Source: Aegilops tauschii subsp. strangulata (taxonomy: Eukaryota; Streptophyta; Magnoliopsida; Poales; Poaceae). Taken from it: a DNA stretch of 64,000 bases. The position numbers and the translations under genes are program-made. Below, piece by piece: positions 10,749 to 21,806 of the stretch; position 1 is the first letter of the stretch; each line of letters starts with the position of its first letter. The DNA is taken from positions 356,126,267 through 356,190,266 of the forward strand of contig NC_053040.3 in the NCBI RefSeq assembly GCF_002575655.3, in the 5' to 3' direction. Below the pieces are notes generated by a model. That model did not search any database. It was not told the origin of the DNA and saw nothing but the letters and a program-made list of their open reading frames with translations.

Positions 10749-12148
10749 TGATAACCCACAAGTATAGGGGATCGCAACAGTTTTCGAGGGTAGAGTATTC
10801 AACCCAAATTTATTGATTCGACACAAGGGGAGCCAAAGAATATTCTCAAGTATTAGCAATTGAGTTGTCAATTCAGCCACACCTAAAATACTTAATATCT
10901 GCAGCAAAGTATTTAGTTGTAAAGTAGTATGGAAGTAACGGTAACGATGGCAAAAGTAATAGTAGCAGTTTTTGTAGTAATTGTAACAGTGGCAATGGAA
11001 AAGTAACTAAGCAAAGATCAATATGTGAAAAGCTCGTAGGCAATGGATCAATGATGGATAATTATGTCGGATGCGATTCCTCATGCAACAGTTATAACAT
11101 AGGGTGACACAGAACTAGCTGCATTTCATCAATGTAATGTAGGCATGTATTCTGAATATAGTCATACGTGCTTATGGAAAAGAACTTGTATGACATCTTT
11201 TGTCCTACCCTCCCGTCGCAGCGGGGTCCTATTGGAAACTAAGGGATATTAAGGCCTCCTTTTAGTAGAGTACCGGACCAAATCATTAACACGTAGTGAA
11301 TACATGAACTCCTCAAACTACGGTCATCACCGGGAGTGGTCCCGATTATTGTCACTTTGGGGTTACCGGATCATAACACATAGTAGGTGACTATTGACTT
11401 GCAAGATAGGATCAAGAACTCACATATATTCATGAAAACATAATAGGTTCAGATCTGAAATCATGGCACTCGGCCCCTAGTGACAAGCATTAAGCATAGC
11501 AAAGTCATAGCAACATCAATCTCGTAACATAATGGATACTAGGGATCAAACCCTAACAAAACTAACTCGATTACATGGTAAATCTCATCCAACCCATCAC
11601 CGTCCAGCAAGCCTACGATGGGATTACTCACACACGGCGGTGAGCATCATGAAATTGGTGATGGAGGAAGGTTGATGATGACGACGGCGACGAATTCCCC
11701 TCTCCGGAGCCCCGAACGGACTCCAGATCAGCCCTCCCGACAGAGATTAGGGCTTGGCGGCGGCTCCGTATCGTAAAACACGATGAATCCTTCTCTTGAT
11801 TTTTTTCTCGCCGGCCGTGAATATATAGAGTTGGACTTGAGGTCAGTGGAGCCTCAGGGGGCCCATGAGACAGGGGCGCGCCCAGGGGGTAGGCGCGCCC
11901 CCACCCTCGTGGACAGGGTGTGGGCCCCCTGGTCTTGATTCTTTTGCTAGTATTTTTATATATTCCAAAAATATTCTCCGTGAAGTTTCAGGTCATTCCG
12001 AGAACTTTTATTTCTGCACAAAAATAACACCATGGCAATTCTGCTGAAAACGGCGTCACTCCAGGTTAGTTCCATTCAAATCATGCAATTTAGAGTCCAA
12101 AACAAGGGCAGAGGTGTTTGGAAAAGTAGATACGATGGAGACGTATCA
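10749..12148 (-). repeat. 5' LTR of the Athila-clade element
   Basis: In element orientation the LTR starts TGATACGTCTCCATCG at 12148 and ends TTGTGGGTTATCA at 10749, 1400 bp. The short inverted ends TGATA/TATCA are typical of this family. A TATA-like sequence (CTATATAT on the minus strand, near 11821-11828) and a following GC-rich leader mark the likely promoter. A GGCGCGCC-rich block lies at 11870-11910. The flank after 12148 is AACAC. The matching 3' duplication is outside the window. Confidence 0.85.
11821..11828 (-). promoter_or_regulatory. TATA-like box in Athila-clade LTR
   Basis: CTATATAT on the minus strand lies in the 5' LTR and is followed by a GC-rich leader. It fits the position of an LTR core promoter. 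Confidence 0.5.
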
Positions 12149-12616
12149 AACACCATTTTTCTCATCACACAAATTATGGGGCACCAACAATCATATACTC
12201 AACAAGCTAATTGCAATCTTATTATTATACTTGAATGACATGTGCCCTGCAAAACAAAAAGAAAGAAAGAAATGGGACTGGAAGTGGAAGTGTACATACA
12301 AGCTTGCACCAGAAGAAAATAGTATATGATAAAATCAAGTTACTCACAGCACCTCCCTCCTCCCCTAAGGAAAGCCTAACGTTCCTCTGCCTCCTTCCCT
12401 AGATGTTCCTTCAAATTTTTTTAGTTTTTTTTTCACAAAAAAGTATATGATACAATGAGTCAAACCATATACAATAGTTGTAGGAGAAAATAAGATTAAT
12501 CCTAAAAATCGTATACTAGAAGATAGACTACCAATCAATAATACCTTTGGCCTTGCTGCATAATTGTGCAGCAAACTGATATGCAATCATGACTTCATTT
12601 TTTTGCGGGACATTCA
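12149..12616. other. Unassigned spacer between two LTR elements
   Basis: This AT-rich segment has no convincing ORF. It contains runs such as CAAAACAAAAAGAAAGAAAG and TTTTTTAGTTTTTTTTTC. It is probably the target into which the Tat element (5 bp before its LTR: ATTCA) and the Athila-clade element inserted. I recognise nothing else in it. Confidence 0.5.
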
Positions 12617-13463
12617 TGTCGGTGTACAAAAAGAGGGGTGCGTTTTGTACCCCTCTACCTGTGCAGGGGCAGTCGGAGCCGCGCCTACGGTCACGCTAAG
12701 CAGAACAGGGGAGGTGAGCCAAGGTAAGACCGAAGCCCAAGATGATCAGAGCAACGCCAAGACCAAGACCACAAAGAGTAGAGGGACGAAGACCAAGAAC
12801 GCCAGCAGGGCCACCGCCAGGCCCACGTCAACCAAGCTTCCACCACCGTTCACATGCAGCTGCCAGCCCAACCAGCTGGGCGGGCACCTGCGTGGCAACA
12901 TGCAGCTCCCAGGCCAACTCATCGAGCCACTGCGTGGCGGCATGCAGATCTTCGTGAAGGCTCCACCACCGCGCCACCTCAGCTGCCTGCCTGCCTACAT
13001 GGCGCCGCACGCATCACTGGCCGAGGCGCGTGTCGAAGCGAGGAGGAGCGGCGATGGATGGGACGGGCCTCGCCCCCGTCCCCAATAAAGCAAGAGGACA
13101 CCTAAGCTACGCATTAAATGCGTCTTGTCCTGTAATACGAGCGATAAGCTCAGGGCACTGTACGCCTTTCCACCTCCTGTGTGCCACTGTGGCAGCCCTT
13201 GCGACTATAAAAGGAGGCCCATGGCATACTGGAGGAGGATTCGGCTCTTTCGAACCACGCACTCACCACAGCTAGTTTGAGAGCTCAAGAACTCTCTGAA
13301 ATACACCCACCAAAGCAGGACTAGGGTTTTACGCATCCTCGCGGCCCGAACCTAGGTAAACGATTCTTGAGCTGTCTACTAGCCCTGCTCTTCTTGCAAC
13401 CCTGTGCCCTGGCAACCGTAGTAGGGATTCTTGTGATCCCATAGGTGTCGTTCCACGCCGACA
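12617..13463 (+). repeat. 5' LTR of a Tat-clade Gypsy element
   Basis: The LTR starts TGTCGGTGTACAAAA and ends CACGCCGACA, giving the inverted ends TGTCGG/CCGACA, 847 bp. A TATA box (TATAAAAG, 13206-13213) lies about 250 bp before the end. The ORFs inside it (for example 12564-13088) are G+C-rich shadow frames and not genes. The primer-binding site follows directly. Confidence 0.85.
13206..13213 (+). promoter_or_regulatory. TATA box of Tat-clade LTR
   Basis: TATAAAAG sits in a good plant TATA context (GCGACTATAAAAGGAGGC) inside the 5' LTR and would start the genomic RNA a few tens of bases downstream. Confidence 0.7.
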
Positions 13464-13467
13464 TCTT

Positions 13468-13486
13468 TGGCGCGCCAGGTAGGGGG
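13468..13486 (+). other. Primer-binding site of the Tat-clade element
   Basis: TGGCGCGCCAGGTAGGGGG begins five bases after the LTR. A long tRNA 3'-end complement of this type is usual for grass Tat-clade elements. Confidence 0.75.
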
Positions 13487-13537
13487 CGCAATTGTGAGAA
13501 TCTGGTCTAGTAGTTAGCCTAGCAGTTCTTCGTCGCC

Positions 13538-14055
13538 ATGGCTCCTAAGAAGAAGACGGCCATGGCGATCGGCTCGTTGGGAGCCGAACGGCCCATGCCG
13601 GTGCGGACGAGCAGTGGACCGGTCGCGGACAGGACCCGGGCCGCGGTCCACGAGCACCAGCATCGCCCAGGCAGTCAGAGCCTGGCGAGCGGCGTCGTTC
13701 GCGCGCCAGACAGAAAGCCACATGCTGCCAGATCCAAAGATGGAGCCGGGGCCCCCGCAGGCGGCGCGGGGCCCTCCAGGGGTGTCATTGTGCCACCTCC
13801 GGGCGGCGCAGCGACCTCCAAGACGCTCACACCGGCGACCACCGCGCGCTCTTCCCATGATGTGCACGCCGAGCAGCGTCACCACGTTGGTGACCCTGGG
13901 CACCGCCATGGGAAGAGCCCTGTGCGTCACCCGCAAGATGAAGGGGTTCAGCACGCTCGCCGAAACACTGGCGGAAATGGCACGCAGCCGCTGGGTTGTA
14001 ACGGAGCTCCTTCTAACGTAGTTAGAAGTCGAAGTGCGCCGCGATCCACGCAGCA
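13538..14055 (+). pseudogene. Tat-clade gag, N-terminal part, cut by CACTA copy 2
   Basis: The ORF opens at ATG 13538 with a basic start (MAPKKKTAMAIG), followed by an Arg/Ala/Gly/Pro-rich low-complexity region and RSRSAPRSTQQ just before the break. This N-terminal character is usual for grass Tat-clade Gag. The frame runs into the CACTA terminus at 14056. The remaining gag starts at 60464. Removing the transposon and a 3 bp target duplication leaves a continuous reading frame across the junction. Confidence 0.75.
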
Positions 14056-14540
14056 AACTACAAAAAAAAACACTTGCGTGATTATACGTGTTTGTCACAG
14101 TAGGTCGCGTTTTTTGTCATGCATGTACATGCATGACGATTGTATGACAGAATCAAGATAGTCATACCTGTGCTGTCGTAGAAGTGTTCCATGACATTAC
14201 CAAAATTATCATCACGGAAGTGTCCACTTCCATGACGATAAATCGCGCGTCACAGAAGTGCTTTCGTCAAAGGTGTCCTACACGTGGCATCCACCGTAAC
14301 GGAACGCCGTTAAGCTATCGGGTCGGGTTTTGGATCCGATAACCCGTAAACAGCCCCGACCAATGGGGATTTTCCATGTGTAAAATCATTGGCTGGAGGA
14401 AACATGTGTCGGCTCACCATTGGGACAGATGTCCTCCACTCATTGGACCGAAGGCGACCATGATACGGCGACACGTGGCACGGCCCAATAGAGGCCCATT
14501 CCTGTGAAAAGGCCGGCCTGTTTGACTTGGTCAAAAGGTG
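14056..14540 (-). repeat. Left terminal region of CACTA copy 2
   Basis: This is a near-identical inverted copy of 4961-5422, with the same phrases (TGTCATGCATGTACATGCATG, ATCACGGAAGTGTCCACTTCC). The first base of the CACTA terminus has changed to A. Confidence 0.85.
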
Positions 14541-14839
14541 GCGGGCTGACCCACGGAAAGCCTGTTAACGGCATGTTCGCATATAGCCCATTTACACCCC
14601 GCTAACCCAGGGCCCGTTACGCCCTATCCGAATTAGGCCCAGTAGCGTCATCTGGGCCGTCCAACATGATTCAGCCCGTTTTTTAACTTCCGGCCTATGT
14701 GTGGCCCATGACTTCTTTTGGCCCATATGAGGACCTTTGTAACTCTTGGCCCATTAACGGCCCGTGGTGAAACTGGCCCGTAATGAATAGTGTATCACTT
14801 TATACCCATTAACGGCCCGTTATTCCATAGGACCGTTTC
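14541..14839 (-). repeat. Subterminal repeats of CACTA copy 2, outer part
   Basis: GGCCC and TTAACGGCCCGT motifs recur as in copy 1. The array is interrupted at 14839 by the Angela-type element and resumes at 23386. Confidence 0.8.
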
Positions 14840-16551
14840 TGTTAGGGATCGTTGCAGAAACTTCAAATTTTCTACGCATCACCAATATCAATCTATGGAG
14901 TCATCTAGCAACGAGAGAGAGAGGAGTGCATCTACATACCCTTGTAGATCGCGAGCGGAAGCGTTCAAGAGAACGGGGTTGATGGAATCGTACTCGTCGT
15001 GATCCAAATCACCGATGATCCTAGCGCCAAATGGACGGCACCTCCGCGTTCAACACACGTACGGAGCGGAGACGTCTCCTCCTTCTTGATCCAGCAAGGG
15101 GGAAGGAGAAGTTGATGGAGATCCAGCAGCACGACGGCGTGGTGGTGGAAGCAGCGGGATTCCAGCAGGGCTTCGCCAAGCGCTACTGGAGGAGGAAGAG
15201 GTGTCACGGGAGGGAGAGGGAGGCGCCAGGGCTTAGGGTGCGGCTGCCCTCCCTCCCTCCACTATATATAGGGGCTAGGGGGGCGCATGCCCCCCTTGGA
15301 GATCCCATCTAGAGGGGGGTGGTGGCCCCCGGGGCGGCGGCCCCTCGGGGGGCAACGGCCCCCTTAGGGTTTCCAACCAGGGGGCGCATGCCCCTCGGGG
15401 GGCAACGGTCCCCTAGGGTTTCCAACCCTAGGCTCCTTGGGCCCTTGGGTGGGGCGCACCAGCCCACCAGGGGCTGGTTCCAACGCCACTTCAGCCCATG
15501 GGGCCCTCCGGGATAGGTGGCCCCACCCGGTGGACCCCCAAAACTCTCCCGGTGGCCGAAACTGGACTTCCTATATATAAATCTTTACCTCCGGACCATT
15601 TCAGAACTCCTCGTGACGTCCGGGATCTCATCCGGGACTCCAAAAAACATTCGGTTAACCGCATACTAATATCTCTACAACTCTAGCGTCACCAAACCTT
15701 CAGTGTGTAGACCCTACGGGTTCGGGAGACATGTAGACATGACCGAGACAACTCTCCGGTCAATAACCAACAGCGGGATCTGGATACCCATGTTGGCTCC
15801 CACATGCTCCACGATAATCTCATCGGATGAACCACGATGTCGAGGATTCATGCAATCCCGTATACAATTCCCTTTGTCAATCGGTACGTTACTTGCCCGA
15901 GATTCGATCGTCGGTATCCCAATACCTCGTTCAATCTCGTTACCGGCAAGTCACTTTACTCGTTCCGTAATGGATGATCCCGTGACTAACTACTTAGTCA
16001 CATTGAGCTCATTATGATGATGCAATACCGAGTGGGCCCAGAGATACCTCTCCGTCATACGGAGTGACAAATCCCAGTCTCGATCCCTGCCAACCCAACA
16101 GACACTTTCGGAGATACTTGTAGTGTACCTTTATAGCCACCCAGTTACGTTGTGACGTTTGGAACACCCAAAGCATTCCTACGGTATCCGGGAGTTGCAC
16201 GATCTCATGGTCTAAGGAAATGATACTTGATATTAGAAAAGCTTTAGCAAACGAACTACACGATCTAGTGCTATGCTTAGGATTGGGTCTTGTCCATCAC
16301 ATAATTCTCCTAATGATGTGATCCCATTATCAATGACATCCAATGTCCATGGTTAGGAAACCGTAACCATCTATTGATCAACGAGCTAGTCAACTAGAGG
16401 CTCACTAGGGACATGTTATGGTATATGTGTTCACACATGTATTACGATTTCTGGATAACACAATTATAGAATGAACAATAGACAATTATCATGAACAAGG
16501 AAATATAATAATAACCATTTTATTATTGCCTCTAGGATAATATTTCCAACA
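14840..16551 (-). repeat. 3' LTR of Angela-type element
   Basis: 1712 bp, inverted ends TGTT/AACA. Compared with the other LTR it lacks about 40 bp near 15540 (a GGTCCCGGTACAAT-containing stretch present at about 22500-22542). It carries the TATA-like TATATATA at 15263-15270. Confidence 0.92.
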
Positions 16552-16572
16552 GTCTCCCACTTGAACTAGAGT
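16552..16572 (-). other. Polypurine tract of Angela-type element
   Basis: On the minus strand CAAGTGGGAGAC directly precedes the 3' LTR start. This purine tract primes plus-strand DNA synthesis in the family. Confidence 0.8.
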
Positions 16573-16583
16573 CAATAATCTAG

Positions 16584-16994
16584 TTACATTGTGATGAATC
16601 GTACACCCATAGGGTTCTGGTGTTGATCATGTTTAGCCCGTGGAAGAGGTTTAGTCAACGGATCTACCACATTCAAATCCATATGCACTTTACAAATATC
16701 TATGTCTCCATTTTGAACATTTTCACGAATGGAGTTGAAGCGACGCTTGATGTGCCTGGTCTTCTTGTGAAACCTGGGCTCCTTGGCAAGGGCAATAGCT
16801 CCAGTGTTGTCACAGAAGAGAGTCATCGGCCCCGATGCATTGGGAATAACTCCTAGGTCGGCAATGAACTCCTTCATCCAGATTGCTTCATGTGCTGCCT
16901 CCGAGGCTGCCATGTACTCCGCTTCACAGGTAGATCCCGCCACGACGCTTTGCTTGCAACTGCACCAGCTGACTGCCCCATCATTCAAAATATA
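16584..16994 (-). pseudogene. Copia RNase H domain and polyprotein C-terminus
   Basis: The 134-residue ORF contains SWCSCKQSVVAGSTCEAEYMA, with the catalytic Glu context STCEAEYMA, then FCDNTGAIALAKEPRFHKKT and IDICKVHMDLNVVDPLTKPL, all typical of Copia RNase H. It is in frame with the upstream reverse transcriptase but separated from it by a TAG at 16997-16995. RNase H removes the RNA template during reverse transcription. Confidence 0.88.
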
Positions 16995-18351
16995 CTAGTA
17001 TCCGGTTTGTGACCTAGAGTCATCCAGATCTGTGTCGAAGCTAGCATCGACGTAACCCTTTACGACGAGCTCTTCGTCACCTCCATAAACGAGAAACATA
17101 TCCTTAGTCCTTTTCAGGTACTTTAGGATCTTCTTGACCGCTGTCCAGTGTTCCATGCCGGGATTACTTTGGTACCTTCCTATCAAACTTACGGCAAGGT
17201 TTACATCATTTCTGGTACACAGCATGGCATACATAATAGACCCTATGGCCGAGGCATAGGGGATGACACTCATCTTTTCTTTATCTTCTGCCGTGGTCGG
17301 GCATTGAGCCGTGCTCAATCTCACACCTTGCAATACAGGCAAGAACCCCTTCTTGGACTGATCCATATTGAACTTCTTCAATATCTTATCAAGGTATGTG
17401 CTTTGTGAAAGACCTATGAGGCGTCTTGATCTATCTCTATAGATCTTAATGCCTAATATGTAAGCAGCTTCTCCAAGGTCCTTCATTGAAAAACACTTAT
17501 TCAAGTAGGCCTTTATGCTTTCCAAGAATTCTATATCATTTCCCATCAATAGTATGTCATCCACATATAATATGAGAAATGCCACAGAGCTCCCACTCAC
17601 TTTCTTGTAAACACAGGCTTCTCCATAAGTCTGTGTAAACCCAAACGCTTTGATCATCAAATCAAAGCGAATGTTCCAACTCCGAGATGCCTGCACCAGC
17701 CCATAGATTGAGCGTTGGAGCTTCCATACCTTGTCAGCATTATTAGGATCGACAAAACCTTCCAGCTGCATCATATACAATTCTTCCTTAAGGAATGCCG
17801 TTTTGACATCCATTTTCCATATTTCATAATCGTAGAATGCGGCAATTGCTAACATGATTCGGACGGACTTCAGCTTCGCTACGGGTGAGAAGGTCTCATC
17901 GTAGTCAACTCCTTGAACTTGTCGATAACCCTTAGCGACAAGTCGAGCATTATAGATGGTAACATTTCCATCCGCGTCCATCTTCTTCTTAAAGATCCAT
18001 TTATTTTCTATCGCTCGCCGATCATCGGGCAAGTCTGTCAAAGTCCATACTTTGTTTTCATACATGGATCCTATCTCGGATTGCATGGCTTCAAGCCATT
18101 TGTTGGAATCTGGGCCCGCCATTGCTTCTTCATAGTTCGAAGGTTCACCGTTGTCCAAAAACATGATTTCCACCAGGGTTGCCGTACCACTCTAGTGCGG
18201 AACGTGTCCTTGTGAACCTACGAAGTTCAGTGGTAACTTGATCATGATCGTCATCATTAACTTCCTCTCCAGTCGGTGCAGGCACCACAGAAACATTTTC
18301 TTGTGCTGCGCTACTTTCTGGTTTGAGAGGGGTCATCTCATCAAGTTCCAC
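16995..18351 (-). pseudogene. Copia reverse transcriptase, frameshifted at its start
   Basis: The long ORF 18173-16995 (392 residues) contains WIFKKKMDADGN, VDYDETFSPVAKLKSVR, KMDVKTAFLKEELYM, the catalytic YVDDILLMGND and LGIKIYRDRSR, all Copia reverse-transcriptase motifs in order. The linker from integrase (18351-18145) is readable only in another frame, so there are frameshifts near 18340 and near 18170. A TAG ends the ORF before RNase H. It would copy element RNA into DNA in the particle, but this copy cannot be translated as one polyprotein. Confidence 0.9.
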
Positions 18352-19727
18352 TTTCCTCCCACTTCTTTCGAGAGAAACTCTTTCTCCAGAAAGGACCCGT
18401 TCTTGGCAACGAAGATCTTGCCTTCGGATCTTAGGTAGAAGGTATACCCAATGGTTTCCTTAGGGTATCCTATGAAGACGCATTTTTCCGACTTGGGTTC
18501 GAGCTTTTCAGGTTGAAGTTTCTTGACATAAGCATCGCATCCCCAAACTTTAAGAAATGACAACTTATGTTTCTTTCCAAACCATAATTCATACGCTGTC
18601 GTCTCAACGGATTTCGACGGAGCCCTGTTTAAAGTGAATGCGGCAGTCTCTAAAGCATAACCCCAGAATGATAGCGGTAGATCGGTAAGAGACATCATAG
18701 ATCGCACCATATCCAATAGAGTGCGATTACGACGTTCGGACACACCATTACGCTGAGGTGTTCCAGGCGGCGTGAGTTGTGAAACAATTCCACATTTCCT
18801 TAAGTGTGTGCCAAATTCGTGACTCAAATATTGCCCTCCACGATCTGATCGTAAGAACTTTATTTTCCTGTCACGTTGATTCTCAACCTCACTCTGAAAT
18901 TCCTTGAACTTTTCAAAGGTCTCAGACTTGTGTTTCATTAAGTAGACATACCCATATCTACTCAAGTCATCAGTGAGGGTGAGAACATAATGATAGCCAC
19001 CGCGAGCCTCAACGCTCATTGGACCGCACACATCAGTATGTATGATTTCCAATAAGTTGGTTGCTCGCTCCATTGTTCCGGAGAACGGTGTCTTCGTCAT
19101 TTTGCCCATGAGGCATGGTTCGCACGTGTCAAATGATTCATAATCAAGAGACTCCAAAAGTCCATCTGCATGGAGTTTCTTCATACGTTTGACACCAATG
19201 TGACCAAGGCGGCAGTGCCACAAGTATGTGGGACTATCATTATCAACCTTACATTTCTTGGCATTCACACTATGAATATATGTAACATCACGTTCGAGAT
19301 TCATTAAGAATAAACCATTGACCAGCGGGGCATGACCATAAAACATATCTCTCATATAAATAGAACAACCATTATTCTCTGATTTAAATGAGTAGACATC
19401 TCGCATCAAACGAGATTCAGATACAATGTTCATGCTCAAAGCTGGCACTAAATAACAATTATTGAGGTTTAAAACTAATCCCGTAGGTAAATGTAGAGGT
19501 AGTGTGCCGACGGCGATCACATCGACCTTGGAACCATTCCCGACGTGCATCGTCACCTCGTCCTTCGCTAGTCTCCGCTTATTCCGCAGCTTCTGCTTTG
19601 AGTTACAAAGATGGGCAACCGCACCGGTATCAAATACCCAGGAGCTACTACGAGCGCTGGTTAGGTACACATCAATAACATGTATATCATGTATACCTTT
19701 GGTATTGCCGGCCTTCTTATCCGCTAA
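18333..19727 (-). pseudogene. Copia protease-integrase region
   Basis: The ORF 19670-18333 (445 residues) begins with a protease motif WVFDTGAVAHLCN (active-site DTG at about residue 15). Next comes the pre-integrase zinc motif (LWHCRLGHIGVKRMKKL and CEPCLMGK), then the integrase core with HTDVCGPM, LTDDLSRYGYVY and NGVSERRNRTLLDM, holding the D, D and E residues. Separation from gag is by a TAA at about 19728. The 3' end runs out of frame near 18340. Protease matures the polyprotein and integrase inserts the DNA copy. Confidence 0.9.
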
Positions 19728-20536
19728 TTACTTGGGGCAGTTCTGCTTCCAGTGACGGTTTCCCTTGCAATAAAAGCACTCAGTCTCAGGCTTGGGTCCA
19801 TTCTTTGTCTTCTTCCTGGCAGCTTGCTTACCGGGCGCGGCAACTCCCTTGCCGTCTTTCTTGAAGTTCTTCTTACCCTTGCCTTTCTTGAACTTAGTGG
19901 TTTTATTCACCATCAACACTTGATGTTCCTTTTTGATCTCCACCTGCGCTGATTTCAACATTGAATATACCTCAGGAATGGTCTTTTCCATCCCCTGCAT
20001 ATTGAAGTTCATCACAAAGCTCTTGTAGCTAGGTGGGAGCGACTGAAGGATTCAGTCAACGACCACGTCATCCGGGAGATTAACTCCCAGCTGAGACAAG
20101 CGGTTGTGCAACCCAGACATTTTGAGTATGTGTTCGCTGACGGAACTATTCTCCTCCATCTTACAACTGTAGAACTTGTCGGAGACTTCATATCTCTCGA
20201 CCCGGGCATGAGCTTGGAAAACCATTTTCAGATCTTGGAACATCTCATATGCTCCGTGCTGCTCGAAACGCTTTTGGAGCCCCGGTTGTAAGCTGTAAAG
20301 CATGCCGCACTGAACCAGGGAGTAATCAACAACACGTGTTTGCAGGCGTTCATAACGTCTTGGTTTGCTGGGACGGGCGCTTCACCTAGCGGTGCTTCAA
20401 GGACATATGCTTTCTTGGCAGCTATGAGGATAATCCTCAAGTTCTGGACCCAGTCCGTATAGTTGCTAGCATCGTCTTTCAGCTTGGTTTTCTCTAGAAA
20501 CGCGTTGATGTTGAGGTTGACATTAGTGTGGGCCAT
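19728..20536 (-). pseudogene. Copia gag with zinc knuckle, broken
   Basis: The start MAHTNVNLNINAFLEKTKL at 20536 is the usual N-terminus in this family. A frameshift near 20340 moves the frame to the ORF 20303-20052 (LQPGLQKRFEQHGAYEMF). A TGA replaces a Trp codon at about 20052. A third ORF (20015-19728) holds the basic region and the zinc knuckle CFYCKGNRHWKQNC (C-x2-C-x4-H-x4-C). Gag forms the virus-like particle. Confidence 0.88.
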
Positions 20537-21790
20537 TTGATCTACAAGACATATTGTAAAGATTTTAGACTAAGTTCATGATAATTAAGTTCATCTAATC
20601 AAATTATTAATGAACTCTCACTCAGACAGACATCCCTCTAGTCATCTAAGTGATACATGATCCGAGTCAACTAGGCCGTGTCCGATCATCACGTGAGACG
20701 GACTAGTCATCATTGGTGAACATCTTCATGTTGATCGTATCTGCTATACGACTCATGTTCGACCTTTCGGTCTCTTGTGTTCCGAGGCCATGTCTGTACA
20801 TGCTAGGCTCGTCAAGTCAACCTAAGTGTATTGCGTGTGTAAATCTGGCTTACACCCGTTGTATGCGAACGTTAGAACCTATCACACCCGATCATCACGT
20901 GGTGCTTCGGAACAACGAACCTTTGCAATGGTGCACAGTTAGGGGGAACACTTTCTTGAAATTTTAGCTAGGGATCATCTTAATTATGCTACCGTCGTTC
21001 TAAGCAAATAAGATGTAAAACATGATAAACATCACATGCAATCAAATAGTGACATGATATGGCCAATATCATTTTGCTCCTTTTGATCTCCATCTTCGGG
21101 GCGCCATGTTCATCATTGTCACCGGCATGACACCATGATCTCCAGCATGGTGTCTTCATGAAGTTGTCTCGCCAACTATTAATGCTACTACTATGGCTAA
21201 CGGTTAGCAATAAAGTAAAGTAATTACATGACGTTTCAGTTGACACGCAGGTCATAAATAAATTAAGACAACTCCTATGGCTCCTGCCGGTTGTCATACT
21301 CATCGACATGCAAGTCGTGATTCCTATTACAAGAACATGATCAATCTCATACATCACATATATCATTCATCACATTCTTCTGGCCATATCACATCACATG
21401 ACACATGCTGCAAAAACAAGTTAGACGTCCTCTAATTGTTGTTGCAAACTTTTACGTGGCTGCTATAGGTTTCTAGCAAGAACGTTTCTTACCTACGCCA
21501 AAACCACAACGTGATATGCCAATTTCTATTTACCCTTCATAAGGACCCTTTTCATCGAATCCGATCTGACTAAAGTGGGAGAGACAGACACCCGCTAGCC
21601 ACCTTATGCAACTAGTGCATGTCAGTCGGTGGAACCTGTCTCACGTAAGCGTACATGTAAGGTCGGTCCGGGCCGCTTCATCCCATGATGCCGCCGAATC
21701 AAGATAAGACTAGTAACGGCAAGTAAATTGACCAAATCGACGCCCACAACAACTTGTGTTCTACTCGTGCATAGAAACTACGCATAAACC
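20537..21790 (-). other. Untranslated leader of Angela-type element
   Basis: This leader of about 1.25 kb lies between primer-binding site and gag. BARE-1-type elements have long leaders of this kind. Short ORFs in it look incidental. Confidence 0.7.
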
Positions 21791-21805
21791 TGGCTCATGA
21801 TGCCA
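21791..21805 (-). other. Primer-binding site of Angela-type element
   Basis: On the minus strand TGGCATCATGAGCCA follows the 5' LTR. It resembles the initiator-tRNA-Met site TGGTATCAGAGCC used by Copia elements, with several mismatches. Confidence 0.65.
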
Positions 21806-21806
21806 C

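Larger units (their letters stand above)
5423..12148 (-). mobile_element. Athila-clade Gypsy element (Sabrina/WHAM type), 3' LTR outside
   Basis: Reading on the minus strand, the order is 5' LTR (10749-12148), primer-binding site for tRNA-Asp, gag, protease, then no reverse transcriptase or integrase, an LTR-like internal segment, an env-like ORF and a 3' noncoding stretch with a polypurine tract. The 3' LTR was separated by insertion of CACTA copy 1 at 5422 and lies outside the window. The lack of pol fits a non-autonomous derivative that needs an autonomous partner. Clade: high confidence. Family name: moderate. Confidence 0.82.

Noticed and set aside
12564..13105. Overlapping ORFs of 60-174 codons in several frames
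   Set aside because: They lie inside a Tat-clade LTR with defined ends and TATA box. High GC content explains open frames on both strands.
13514..14098. 194-codon minus-strand ORF opposite gag
   Set aside because: Shadow of the Arg/Ala/Gly-rich gag sequence on the plus strand, and it crosses the CACTA junction.
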